Shown piece after piece: positions 32,807 through 42,053 of a stretch of DNA of 64,000 nt. Below the pieces are notes generated by a model, which was not told the DNA's origin, did not search any database, and saw only the letters and a list, made by a program, of their open reading frames with translations. Every line of letters starts with the position of its first letter. The first letter of the stretch is position 1. The stretch comes from Actinoplanes auranticolor (lineage in GTDB: Bacteria; Actinomycetota; Actinomycetes; Mycobacteriales; Micromonosporaceae): positions 1 to 64,000 of the forward strand of contig NZ_BOQL01000041.1 in NCBI RefSeq assembly GCF_018332655.1, in the 5' to 3' direction. Position numbers and translations under genes: made by a program.

Positions 32807-33775
32807 ATGACACTGACCGCTCCGCCGCAGACCCCGATCGGCGGCGTCACCCCGGCGCCGGCCCCGCCGCGCCGCAAGCGCAGGCTGGCCGGCACCAACC
32901 CGGCCACCCGCACGCTGATCTCCAGCGTCGACCTGCAACGCCACCGCGGCCTCTACTTCACCGTGCTGGGCCTGACGATCACCGTGTTCGTCCTGGTCTT
33001 CCTGGTCCCGCTGTACTGGATGTTCGCCAGTGCGGTGAAGTCGCCGGCCGAGTACGCCCTGAGCACCCCCACCTTCATCCCGAACTCCTGGCACCCGGAG
33101 AACTACGCGACCGCGTGGGACAACATGCGCATCGCCAAGTACTTCACCAACACGGTGCTGTACGCCGCCGGCGGCTGGCTCATCGCGCTGATCTTCGACG
33201 TCGGGGTCGCGTACGCCCTCAGCAAGCTCAAGCCGATCTTCGGCAAGATCCTGCTCGGCGCGGTCCTGGCCAGTCTGATGCTGCCGGCCTCGGCCCTGCT
33301 GGTCCCGGCCTACCTCACGGTCGTCGACGTGCCGCTGGTGCACGTCAACCTGCTCAACACACCCTGGGCCCTGTGGTTGCCGGCCGCCGCCAACGCGTTC
33401 AACGTCTACGTGCTCAAGCGGTTCTTCGACCAGATCCCCGACGACCTGCTCGACGCGGCGTCGATCGACGGCGCGGGCAAGCTGCGCCAGCTCTGGTCCA
33501 TCATGCTGCCGCTGTCACGGCCGGTGCTCGGCGTGGTCTCGATCTTCATCATCATCGCGCTCTGGAAGGACTTCCTCTGGCCGCTGCTGGTGCTGCCCGA
33601 GCCGGACGCGCAGACGCTGAGCGTGGCGCTGAGCCGGCTGGCCAACACCAGCCAGGTGCCGCCGACCGAGTTCATGGCCGGGCTGGCCATCGCGAGCGTA
33701 CCCATGATCGTCGTTTTCCTGATCTTCCAGCGCAGCATCATCGGCGGACTCTCCGCGGGCTCGATGAAGGGCTGA
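32807..33775 (+). CDS. Sugar ABC transporter permease, MalG-like
   Basis: 322 residues from ATG 32807 (GAGGGGAAC upstream). The N-terminal 45 residues are polar and Pro/Arg-rich. Six helices follow (FTVLGLTITVFVLVFLVPLYW and others), with the EAA motif LLDAASIDGAGKLRQLWSIMLPLSRPVLG. Partner of the preceding permease. The short gap and shared direction place it in one operon with the GH13 gene 89 bp downstream. Confidence 0.93.
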   Translation: MTLTAPPQTPIGGVTPAPAPPRRKRRLAGTNPATRTLISSVDLQRHRGLYFTVLGLTITVFVLVFLVPLYWMFASAVKSPAEYALSTPTFIPNSWHPENYATAWDNMRIAKYFTNTVLYAAGGWLIALIFDVGVAYALSKLKPIFGKILLGAVLASLMLPASALLVPAYLTVVDVPLVHVNLLNTPWALWLPAAANAFNVYVLKRFFDQIPDDLLDAASIDGAGKLRQLWSIMLPLSRPVLGVVSIFIIIALWKDFLWPLLVLPEPDAQTLSVALSRLANTSQVPPTEFMAGLAIASVPMIVVFLIFQRSIIGGLSAGSMKG

Positions 33776-33864
33776 TCCCCACCCGGTCCCCCAGGCGGTC
33801 AGCGCCGACTGCCGGGACCCGTGCGCCCTCTTCATCTCCCTACACACCCAGAAAGCAGGTCATC

Positions 33865-35475
33865 GTGGCTAACCCCGAGAAGGATCCCTGGTGGCGGGAC
33901 GCCGTCATCTACCAGGTGTACCCGCGCAGTTTCGCCGACAGCGACGGCGACGGCATCGGGGACATCGACGGGATCCGCGCTCGCCTGGGCCACCTGTCGG
34001 ACCTCGGCGTGGACGCGATCTGGATGAGCCCGTGGTACCCGTCCCCGATGGCCGACGCCGGTTACGACGTGGCCGACTTCCGCGACATCGACCCGGTCTT
34101 CGGCACGCTGGCCGGCGCCGAGGCGCTGATCACCGAGGCGCACGCCGCCGGCATCCGGATGATCGTCGACATCGTGCCCAACCACATCTCCAGCGAGCAC
34201 GTGTGGTTCAGAAAGGCGCTGGCCGATCCGGCCGCTCCCGAGCGGGAGCTGTTCTGGTTCCGTCCCGGGCGCGGGCCGGCCGGCGACGAGATGCCCACCG
34301 ACTGGGTCGGTGAGTTCGGCGGCAGCACCTGGACCCGGACCACGAACCCGGACGGCACCCCCGGCGACTGGTACCTGCACCTGTTCACCCCCGAGCAGCC
34401 CGACCTCAACTGGGAGCACCCCACGGTGCGCGCCGAGTTCGAGGACATCCTGCGGTTCTGGTTCGACCGGGGCGTGGACGGCATCCGGATCGACTCGGCC
34501 GCCCTGCTCATCAAGGACCGGGACCTGCCGGCCGTGGTCGAGGACCGGCCGCACCCCTTCCACGACCTCGACGAGGTGCACGACGTCTACCGGGCCTGGC
34601 GCCGGATCTCGGACAGCTACCCGGACCGGGCGCTGATCGGCGAGGTGTGGATGCCCGAGGTCGAGCGGTTCGCCAACTACCTGCGGCCGGACGAGCTGCA
34701 CGCGGCGTTCAACTTCGACTTCCTCGGCTGCGCCTGGGAGCCCGTCCTGATGCGCGAGTGCATCGACCGGACTCTCGACGCGCACCGGGCGATCGGTGCC
34801 CCGGCGACCTGGGTGCTGTCCAACCACGACGTCACCCGGCACGTCACCCGCTACGGCCGGCAGATGACCACCTTCAGCTTCGAGAACAACCTCGACGGCA
34901 GCCCGGTCGACCTGGAGCTCGGCACCCGGCGGGCCCGCGCCGCCGCGCTGCTGTCGCTGTCGCTGCCCGGCGCCACCTACGTCTACCAGGGCGAGGAGCT
35001 GGGCCTGTGGGAGAACGAGAACATCCCGGTGGAACAGCTGCAGGACCCGATGTGGGCCCGCCGCGGCCACAGCCGGGACGGCTGCCGGGTGCCGTTGCCG
35101 TGGAGCGGTGACGAGCCGCCGTTCGGCTTCTCCACCGCGACGCCGTGGCTACCGCAGCCGCCGGAGTGGAAGGACCGCACGGTCCAGGCCCAGACCGGCG
35201 ATCCCCGCTCGATGCTGGAGCTCTACCGCGGTGCGATCAAGCTGCGCCGGGCCGAGCCCGGGCTGCACACGGCCGACATGGCCTGGCTGGACGTCGCCCC
35301 CGGCGTGCTGGCCTACACCCGGGGACCCGGGTTCGCCTGTGTCCTGAACATGTCCGACGTCGCTGTGGCGCTGCCGGACCACGACCGCTGCCTGCTCACG
35401 AGCGGCCCGCTCGACGGTGACCTCCTCCCCCGGGACACCGCCGTCTGGCTGCACCTGCGTACCGGAAGGAAGTAG
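33865..35475 (+). CDS. GH13 alpha-glucosidase of the alpha-glucan locus
   Basis: 536 residues from the GTG at 33865, with AGCAGGT upstream; the frame is open further upstream only as antisense or overlap sequence. It has the GH13 opening WWRDAVIYQVYPRSFADSDGDGIGDI and catalytic set: GIRIDSAAL (nucleophile Asp210), LIGEVWMP (Glu260) and SNHDVTRH (Asp322). No export signal, so it would hydrolyse imported oligosaccharides from the non-reducing end inside the cell. Its place between the importer and two secreted GH87 enzymes suggests activity on alpha-1,3- or mixed alpha-1,3/1,4-linked glucose. Confidence 0.93.
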   Translation: MANPEKDPWWRDAVIYQVYPRSFADSDGDGIGDIDGIRARLGHLSDLGVDAIWMSPWYPSPMADAGYDVADFRDIDPVFGTLAGAEALITEAHAAGIRMIVDIVPNHISSEHVWFRKALADPAAPERELFWFRPGRGPAGDEMPTDWVGEFGGSTWTRTTNPDGTPGDWYLHLFTPEQPDLNWEHPTVRAEFEDILRFWFDRGVDGIRIDSAALLIKDRDLPAVVEDRPHPFHDLDEVHDVYRAWRRISDSYPDRALIGEVWMPEVERFANYLRPDELHAAFNFDFLGCAWEPVLMRECIDRTLDAHRAIGAPATWVLSNHDVTRHVTRYGRQMTTFSFENNLDGSPVDLELGTRRARAAALLSLSLPGATYVYQGEELGLWENENIPVEQLQDPMWARRGHSRDGCRVPLPWSGDEPPFGFSTATPWLPQPPEWKDRTVQAQTGDPRSMLELYRGAIKLRRAEPGLHTADMAWLDVAPGVLAYTRGPGFACVLNMSDVAVALPDHDRCLLTSGPLDGDLLPRDTAVWLHLRTGRK

Positions 35476-35514
35476 CACCCCCGGGGGCTTGGCCACCTGA
35501 TGAAAGGGATCCCC

Positions 35515-37785
35515 ATGGCCAACCGCACCGTCTCCCTGTCCCTCGCGATACTCACCGTCGCCGCTGCCGCCGCGGTGGTGACCTGGTCGGCTTCCCCGGC
35601 CACGGCGGCCGGGCTCTCCCCCTTCGGCATCCCCGGCCGCGGCGCCACCGTGCCGTTCACCGAGATCGAGGCGGAGAACGCCACCACCAACGGCACGAGG
35701 ACCGGCACCAGCCGCTTCTACGGTCAGCTGTCGTCCGAGGCGTCCGGCCGCGAGGCCGTCACCCTGGACGCCGCCGGCGAGTACGTCGAGTTCACCCTGA
35801 CCAGGCCGGCCAACGCGGTGACGTTCCGCTACAGCATCCCGGACGGCAACAACGGCGCCGGCCGGGACGCGACCATCGACGTCCGGGTCGACAACGCGGT
35901 CGTCCGGACCGTGCCGGTGACCTCGAAGTACGGCTGGTTCTACGGCGGTTACCCGTTCAACAACAACCCAGGTGACAGCAACCCGCACCACTTCTACGAC
36001 GAGGCCCGGACCATGTTCGGGACCACGTACGCGGCCGGCACCAAGGTACGGCTGCAGGTCAGCTCCACCGCCCAGTCGCCCAGCTTCACCATCGACCTGG
36101 CCGACTTCGAGAACGTGCCGGACCCGATCGGCAAACCGGCCGGCGCGGTCGACGCCGTGGCGCAGTACGGCGCGGACCCGACCGGTGCCACCGACTCCAC
36201 CGCGAAGATCCAGGCTGCGGTCAACGCCGGCGGCACCGTCTACCTCCCGCCGGGCAACTACACGCTGCACAGCCACGTCATCGTCGACCGGGTCAGCCTG
36301 GTCGGCGCCGGCCCCTGGTACACGGTGCTCGGCGGGCGGCACCCGACCCGGCGCAACCTGGCCGCCGGCATCTACGGCAAGTACAACGGCCAGGGCGGAC
36401 CCAGCCAGAACGTCACCGTCCGGGACCTGGCGATCATCGGCGACATCCGCGAGCGGGTCGACGACGATCAGGTCAACGCGTTCGGCGGGGCCATGTCGAA
36501 CTCGACCATCGACAACGTCTGGATGCAGCACACCAAGGTCGGCGCCTGGATGGACGGGCCGATGGACCGGTTCACCATCAAGAACAGCCGGATCCTGGAC
36601 CAGACCGCCGACGGCGTGAACTTCCACATCGGCGTCACCAACTCCACGGTGACCAACACCTTCGTCCGCAACACCGGCGACGACGGGCTGGCCATGTGGG
36701 CCGAGCGGATCCCGAACGTGGGCAACTCCTTCACCCGCAACACCGTGGTCGCCCCGATCCTGGCCAACAACCTGGTCAGCTACGGCGGCCGGGACATCGT
36801 GATGACCGACAACGTCGTCTCGGACACGGTGACCAACGGTGGCGGCATCCACGTCGCCAACCGCTACCCCGGCGTCAACGGCGCGACCGGCGTGCAGGGC
36901 ACCTGGACGCTCGCCCGCAACACCCTGATCCGGGCCGGCAACTCCGACTACAACTGGAACTTCGGGGTCGGGGCGATCTGGTTCTCCGCGCTCAACGAGG
37001 CGTTCCAGAACCCGACGATCACCATCACCGACACCGACATCCTGGACAGCTCGTACGCGGCGCTGATGTGGATCGAGGGCCAGACCACCGGCATCCGGCT
37101 GAGCAACGTCAACATCCAGGGCGCCGGCACGTACGCCCTGCAGGTGCAGGCGCCCAGCCAGGTGAGCTTCGACAACGTCCGGGCCGGCGGCATCGCCCAG
37201 CCCAGTCCGATACACAACTGCGTCGGCTCCGGCTTCCAGATCACCCGTACCGGTACCAACACCGGCTGGTTCACCGACACTCCGGACTGCGGCCCGTGGC
37301 CCGCCCCGCAGTGGGGCAACACGACGACGCCCCCGCCGACCATCCCGCCCACCACACCCCCGGCCGCGGGGAACCTCGCGGCGGGCCGGCCGGTCACGGC
37401 GACCAGCCAGGCGGACGTCTACGGACCGGCCAACGCGGTCGACGGCAACGCCGGCACCTACTGGGAGAGCCGCAACAACGCCTTCCCGCAGTCGCTGACG
37501 GTGGACCTGGGCCAGGCCCGGCCGGTCTCCCGGGTGGTGCTCAAGCTGCCGCCCGCGGCCGCCTGGGCCACCCGGACCCAGACCCTGTCCGTGCTGGGCT
37601 CGGCCGACGGCTCGTCCTACAGCACCGTCAAGGCATCCGCCGGCTACCCGTTCAACCCGTCCTCCGGTAACACCGCGACCGTCGCGTTCCCCGCGACCTC
37701 GCAGCGCTACCTGCGGCTGACGTTCACCGGCAACACCGGCTGGCCCGCGGGCCAGATCTCCGAGTTCGAGGTCTACACCTCGTAG
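35515..37785 (+). CDS. Secreted GH87 alpha-1,3-glucanase/mycodextranase with CBM6/35 and discoidin domains
   Basis: 756 residues from ATG 35515, chosen because AAAGGGA lies just upstream (an ATG at 35500 is in frame). Signal peptide to about residue 32. Residues 45-205 form a CBM6/35-type module (FTEIEAENATTNGTRTG...IDLADFENVP), and 210-605 a right-handed beta-helix. There DGVNF supplies Asp366 and NTGDDGLAMW Asp389/Asp390: the 23- and 24-residue spacing equals that of the catalytic Asp triad I know for GH87 alpha-1,3-glucanase. A Pro/Thr linker and a discoidin-type module (620-756) end the chain. It should cleave alpha-1,3-glucan or nigeran outside the cell. Confidence 0.85.
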   Translation: MANRTVSLSLAILTVAAAAAVVTWSASPATAAGLSPFGIPGRGATVPFTEIEAENATTNGTRTGTSRFYGQLSSEASGREAVTLDAAGEYVEFTLTRPANAVTFRYSIPDGNNGAGRDATIDVRVDNAVVRTVPVTSKYGWFYGGYPFNNNPGDSNPHHFYDEARTMFGTTYAAGTKVRLQVSSTAQSPSFTIDLADFENVPDPIGKPAGAVDAVAQYGADPTGATDSTAKIQAAVNAGGTVYLPPGNYTLHSHVIVDRVSLVGAGPWYTVLGGRHPTRRNLAAGIYGKYNGQGGPSQNVTVRDLAIIGDIRERVDDDQVNAFGGAMSNSTIDNVWMQHTKVGAWMDGPMDRFTIKNSRILDQTADGVNFHIGVTNSTVTNTFVRNTGDDGLAMWAERIPNVGNSFTRNTVVAPILANNLVSYGGRDIVMTDNVVSDTVTNGGGIHVANRYPGVNGATGVQGTWTLARNTLIRAGNSDYNWNFGVGAIWFSALNEAFQNPTITITDTDILDSSYAALMWIEGQTTGIRLSNVNIQGAGTYALQVQAPSQVSFDNVRAGGIAQPSPIHNCVGSGFQITRTGTNTGWFTDTPDCGPWPAPQWGNTTTPPPTIPPTTPPAAGNLAAGRPVTATSQADVYGPANAVDGNAGTYWESRNNAFPQSLTVDLGQARPVSRVVLKLPPAAAWATRTQTLSVLGSADGSSYSTVKASAGYPFNPSSGNTATVAFPATSQRYLRLTFTGNTGWPAGQISEFEVYTS

Positions 37786-37791
37786 CGAGCC

Positions 37792-37825
37792 GGGGAGGGC
37801 GGGACCCACCGAGCCCGCCCTCCCC
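37792..37825 (+). terminator. 12-bp stem-loop between the two GH87 genes
   Basis: GGGGAGGGCGGG (37792-37803), a 10-nt loop, CCCGCCCTCCCC (37814-37825). The stem is perfect, begins 7 bp after the first GH87 stop and ends 32 bp before the next start. No T run follows, so it may be a partial terminator or RNA stabiliser rather than a full stop. Confidence 0.6.
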
Positions 37826-37857
37826 GATCCCCCACCCAAGAAGGGCGCGCTCCCACC

Positions 37858-40800
37858 ATGTCCAGAGTCAGAAAGCTGCTCGCCGCCGCCATAGCCACCA
37901 CACTGATCCAGCTCGTCCTCCCCGCTTCACCCGCCGCCGCGGCCGGCCCGAACCTGGCCGCCGGCAAGACGTTCACCGCCAGCAGCGTCGCCGACGTATA
38001 CGGCGCCGGCAACGCGGGCGACGGCAACGCGAACACGTACTGGGAGAGTCAGAACAACGCTTTCCCGCAGTGGCTGCAGGTGGACCTGGGCGCGTCCGTC
38101 AGCGTCAACCAGGCCGTCCTCAAGCTGCCGCCGGCCGCCGCCTGGCAGACCCGCACGCAGACCCTCACTGTGCAGGGCAGCACCACCGGCTCGAGCTTCG
38201 CCGATCTCAAGGCCGGCGCCGGCTACACGTTCAACCCGGCCTCGGGCAACGCCGTGACCATCGACTTCGGCGCGACCACCGCCCGCTACCTGCGGCTGAG
38301 CATCACCGGCAACTCCGGCTGGCCGGCCGGTCAGATCGCCGAGCTCGAGGTGTACGGCCCCACCGCCGGTGACACCCAGGCGCCCTCCGCACCCGGTGGC
38401 CTGGCTCTCAGCCAGCCGGCGAGCGGACAGATCCGGCTCACCTGGAACGCGTCGACCGACAACGTGGGCGTGACCGGCTACGAGGTCTACGCCAACGGCA
38501 CTCTGCGCACCACCGTGGCCGGCAACGTGCTGACCTATCTGGACAGTCAGCCGGACAGCGCCACGGTCGCGTACCACGTGCGGGCCCGCGACGCCGCCGG
38601 CAACGCGTCCGGTAACAGCAAGACGGTCACCCGTACCGGGCAGGGCGGGGACAACACCGCGCCGACCACGCCGGGCACGCTGTCGTACACCCAGCCGGCC
38701 GCCGGGCAGATCCGGCTCGCCTGGGGCGCCTCCAGCGACAACGTCGGCGTGACCGGCTACAACGTCTACGCCAACGGCACGCTGAAGACGACCGTCACCG
38801 GGCTCACCTACACCGACGGTCAGCCCGCCACCGCGACGGTGTCGTACCACGTCAAGGCGCGCGACGCCGCCGGCAACGAGTCGGCGGCGAGCAACACGGT
38901 GACGCGTACCGGCACGGTGACCGACGGGACCAACCTGGCGCTGGGCAAGCCGATCGAGGCGTCCTCGTCGATCTTCACCTTCGTGGCCGCCAACGCCAAC
39001 GACAACGACACCGCCACCTACTGGGAGGGCAGCGCGTACCCGGCGAACCTGACCGTCAAGCTGGGCGCCAACGCCACCACCCGGTCCGTGGTGGTCAAGC
39101 TCAACCCCGATTCCGCGTGGGGCGCCCGGCAGCAGACGTTCTCGGTCCAGGGACGCGAGCAGAGTGCCACCGGCTTCACCACACTCGCCGGCTCAGCGAC
39201 GTACACCTTCAGCCCGGCCACCGGCAACACGGTGACCGTGCCGGTGAGCGCGACCGCCGCGGACATCCGGCTCAGCTTCTCCGCCAACACCGGCGCGCCG
39301 AGCGGCCAGGTCGCGGAGTTCCAGGTGATCGGCAACCCGGCACCGAACCCGGACCTCACGGTGACGGGCCTGTCGTCCGCGCCGGCGTCGCCGGTCGAGA
39401 CCGACACGGTGACGCTGTCGGCCACCGTGCGCAACGCGGGCACCGCGGCCAGCCCGGCCAGCAACGTCAACTTCTACCTGGGTACGGCCAGAGCCGGCAC
39501 CGCGAACGTGGGCGCCCTCGCGGCCGGAGCCTCCGCCACGGTCACGGCGGCCATCGGCGCGCGCAACGCCGGCACCTACGTGGTCAGCGCCAAGGTCGAC
39601 GAGGCCAACACGGTCGTCGAGCAGAACGACGCCAACAACTCCTACACCAGCCCCGCCAACCTGGTGGTGGCACCGGTCAGCAGCTCGGACCTGGTCGCCT
39701 CCGTGGTGAGCTGGTCGCCGGGCAACCCGTTCGCCGGCCAGGCGGTCACCTTCTCCGTGACCATCAGGAACGAGGGCACCCAGGCCTCGGCGGCCGGCGC
39801 GCACGGGGTCACCGTCACCGTGCTGTCCGACTCGGGCGCCACGATCAGGACGCTGACCGGCTCGTACTCGGGCACCCTGGCGGCCGGCGCGTCCTCACCG
39901 GCGATCAACCTGGGCACCTGGACCGCCGTCAACGGCAAGTACACCGTGCGGACCGTGCTCGCCGACGACGGCAACGAACTGCCGGTCAAGCGGGCCAACA
40001 ACACCAGCGAGAAGCCGTTCTTCGTCGGTCGCGGCGCGAACATGCCGTACGACATGTACGAGGCCGAGGACGGCCAGACCGGTGGCGGGGCCACCGTGGT
40101 CGGCCCGAACCGTACCGTCGGTGACCTGGCCGGTGAGGCGTCCGGCCGCCGGGCCGTCACGCTGAACTCGACCGGCAGCTACGTGCAGTGGACCACCCGG
40201 GCCAGCACCAACACCCTGGTGGCCCGCTTCTCCATCCCGGACAACACCACCAGCTCGATCAACGTCTACGTCAACGGCACCCTCAACAAGAGTCTGCCGC
40301 TCACCTCGAAGTACGCGTGGCTCTACGGCAACGAGACGGCGCCGCAGAACTCCGGCACGGGCCCGCGCCACATCTACGACGAGGCGAACATCATGCTGGC
40401 CGGCACGGTCGCCGCCGGCAGCGTCATCAAGCTGCAGAAGGACTCCGGCAACGGCGGGAACATCGCCGTCGACTTCATCAACACCGAGCAGGTCGCGCCG
40501 GTCGCCAACCCGAACCCGGCGACGTACGTGGTGCCGGCCGGCTTCGACCAGCAGTCGGTGCAGGCGGCGTTCGACGCGGCCCGGATGGACAGCGGCAAGG
40601 TCGGCGTCTACCTGCCCGCCGGTGACTACCAGACCTCGAACAAGTTCCAGGTGTACGGCAAGGCGATCCAGGTCGTCGGGGCCGGCCCCTGGTACACGAG
40701 GTTCCGCACGCCGGAGAACCAGACGGAGACCGACGCCGGGTTCCGCGCCGAGGCCTCGGCCAACGGCTCCACGTTCTCCAACTTCGCGTTCTTCGGCAAC

Positions 40801-41685
40801 TACACGATCCGCCAGGACGGGCCGGGCAAGGTCTTCGACCTGTCCAACGTCTCGAACATCACGATCGACAACATCTGGGCCGAGCACACGGTCTGCCTCT
40901 ACTGGGGCGCCAACACCGATCGCATGACGATCAAGAACTCCCGGATCCGCAACCTGTTCGCCGACGGGGTCAACATGACCAACGGCAGCACCGACAACCT
41001 GGTCGACAACAACGACGCGCGGGCCACCGGCGACGACAGCTTCGCGCTGTTCTCAGCGATCGACGCCGGCGGCTCCGACGAGATCAACAACGTCTACTCC
41101 AACCTTTCCAGCACGCTGACCTGGCGGGCCGCGGGCATCGCGGTCTACGGCGGATACGCCAACACGTTCAAGAACATCTACATCGCCGACACCCTGGTCT
41201 ACTCGGGCATCACGATCAGCTCGCTGGACTTCGGCTACCCGATGAACGGCTTCGGCGCCAGCCCGCCGACCGTGTTCGACAACATCTCGATCGTCCGGGC
41301 CGGCGGCCACTTCTGGGGTTCCCAGGTGTTCCCGGCGATCTGGGTCTTCTCCGCGTCGAAGGTCTTCCAGGGCATCCGGGTGAGCAACGTCGACATCGTC
41401 GACCCGACCTACTCGGGCATCATGTTCCAGACCAACTACACGTGCCCGACCTGCCCGCAGAACCCGATCAAGGACACTGTCTTCACCAACGTCTCGATCA
41501 CCGGGGCGCGGAAGAGCGGTGATGCGTACGACGCCAAGTCGGGCTACGGCATCTGGGCCAACCCGATGCCGGAGGCGGGCCAGGGCCCGGCGGTCGGCTC
41601 GGTCACCTTCACCAACCTGCGGCTGAGCAACAATTTCAAGGACATCGAGAACCCGACCAGCACCTTCACCATCATCCGCAACTAG
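37858..41685 (+). CDS. Secreted multidomain GH87 alpha-1,3-glucanase (1275 aa)
   Basis: Signal peptide to about residue 29. Modules in order: discoidin (31-167), two near-duplicate fibronectin III repeats (172-261, 264-352), second discoidin (358-492), two CARDB-like Ig modules (496-603, 608-723), CBM6/35 (724-880), and a C-terminal GH87 beta-helix (881-1275). DGVNM gives Asp1036, and ATGDDSFALF gives Asp1059/Asp1060, the same spacing as in the preceding gene. The discoidin modules and CBM should hold the enzyme on insoluble glucan. The first discoidin closely resembles the C-terminal one of the neighbouring GH87, pointing to domain shuffling after duplication. Confidence 0.86.
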   Translation: MSRVRKLLAAAIATTLIQLVLPASPAAAAGPNLAAGKTFTASSVADVYGAGNAGDGNANTYWESQNNAFPQWLQVDLGASVSVNQAVLKLPPAAAWQTRTQTLTVQGSTTGSSFADLKAGAGYTFNPASGNAVTIDFGATTARYLRLSITGNSGWPAGQIAELEVYGPTAGDTQAPSAPGGLALSQPASGQIRLTWNASTDNVGVTGYEVYANGTLRTTVAGNVLTYLDSQPDSATVAYHVRARDAAGNASGNSKTVTRTGQGGDNTAPTTPGTLSYTQPAAGQIRLAWGASSDNVGVTGYNVYANGTLKTTVTGLTYTDGQPATATVSYHVKARDAAGNESAASNTVTRTGTVTDGTNLALGKPIEASSSIFTFVAANANDNDTATYWEGSAYPANLTVKLGANATTRSVVVKLNPDSAWGARQQTFSVQGREQSATGFTTLAGSATYTFSPATGNTVTVPVSATAADIRLSFSANTGAPSGQVAEFQVIGNPAPNPDLTVTGLSSAPASPVETDTVTLSATVRNAGTAASPASNVNFYLGTARAGTANVGALAAGASATVTAAIGARNAGTYVVSAKVDEANTVVEQNDANNSYTSPANLVVAPVSSSDLVASVVSWSPGNPFAGQAVTFSVTIRNEGTQASAAGAHGVTVTVLSDSGATIRTLTGSYSGTLAAGASSPAINLGTWTAVNGKYTVRTVLADDGNELPVKRANNTSEKPFFVGRGANMPYDMYEAEDGQTGGGATVVGPNRTVGDLAGEASGRRAVTLNSTGSYVQWTTRASTNTLVARFSIPDNTTSSINVYVNGTLNKSLPLTSKYAWLYGNETAPQNSGTGPRHIYDEANIMLAGTVAAGSVIKLQKDSGNGGNIAVDFINTEQVAPVANPNPATYVVPAGFDQQSVQAAFDAARMDSGKVGVYLPAGDYQTSNKFQVYGKAIQVVGAGPWYTRFRTPENQTETDAGFRAEASANGSTFSNFAFFGNYTIRQDGPGKVFDLSNVSNITIDNIWAEHTVCLYWGANTDRMTIKNSRIRNLFADGVNMTNGSTDNLVDNNDARATGDDSFALFSAIDAGGSDEINNVYSNLSSTLTWRAAGIAVYGGYANTFKNIYIADTLVYSGITISSLDFGYPMNGFGASPPTVFDNISIVRAGGHFWGSQVFPAIWVFSASKVFQGIRVSNVDIVDPTYSGIMFQTNYTCPTCPQNPIKDTVFTNVSITGARKSGDAYDAKSGYGIWANPMPEAGQGPAVGSVTFTNLRLSNNFKDIENPTSTFTIIRN

Positions 41686-41700
41686 CCACCGCGTGGCCGG

Positions 41701-41729
41701 GGGCCCGCACCGAAAGCCGGTGCGGGCCC
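41701..41729. terminator. Bidirectional terminator hairpin closing the alpha-glucan locus
   Basis: GGGCCCGCACCG (41701-41712), loop AAAGC, CGGTGCGGGCCC (41718-41729): a perfect 12-bp stem. It starts 15 bp after the GH87 stop and ends exactly at the stop of the convergent small gene, so it can serve both strands. Confidence 0.75.
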
Positions 41730-41960
41730 TCACCCGCGTCCGAGACCCGCGAGGCGGACGAAGATCCGGCGCCGGGCCACCGCGCGGCCACGGTTGTCCA
41801 GCTGGTAACCGTCCAGCCAGACCCAGCCCGCGTACGTCGGCCGGGCGTCCACCCCCACCACCCGGAACGTGAAGCCGAGCCGCCCGGCGAACTGCACGCT
41901 CGCCGCCCGGCCGACGACCACCACGTCGCCGGCACTGACCATCCGCTCGAGAGCCGCCAC
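41730..41960 (-). CDS. Small hypothetical protein (76 aa)
   Basis: Start taken at the GTG 41960, which has an excellent GGAGGTGA ribosome-binding site; a TTG at 41993 is in frame but has none. 76 residues with alternating hydrophobic strands (GDVVVVGRAASVQF, LGFTFRVVGVDA, GWVWLDGYQLD) and an Arg-rich tail (GRAVARRRIFVRLAGLGRG), suggesting a small basic beta-barrel, possibly nucleic-acid binding. I do not recognise the family. The ribosome-binding site and the shared terminator support it as a real gene. Confidence 0.65.
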   Translation of the reverse strand: MAALERMVSAGDVVVVGRAASVQFAGRLGFTFRVVGVDARPTYAGWVWLDGYQLDNRGRAVARRRIFVRLAGLGRG

Positions 41961-42053
41961 GTTGTCACCTCCGGTGGGTGACGCCCGGATCAACTCTCTT
42001 CCGCCCCGGCCCGCAGCTCAATGGCCTGGACAGATGTGGCACAAAGTTGTCAC

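Noticed and set aside
33115..33864. Upstream extension of the second GH13 frame into the permease gene
   Set aside because: The extension is an out-of-frame reading of the MalG-like permease; the GTG at 33865 has a ribosome-binding site and starts at the family's usual N-terminus.
38373..38914. Two similar 270-bp blocks that could be a recent duplication or insertion
   Set aside because: They are consecutive fibronectin III modules inside the large GH87 protein, an ordinary tandem domain duplication in frame.
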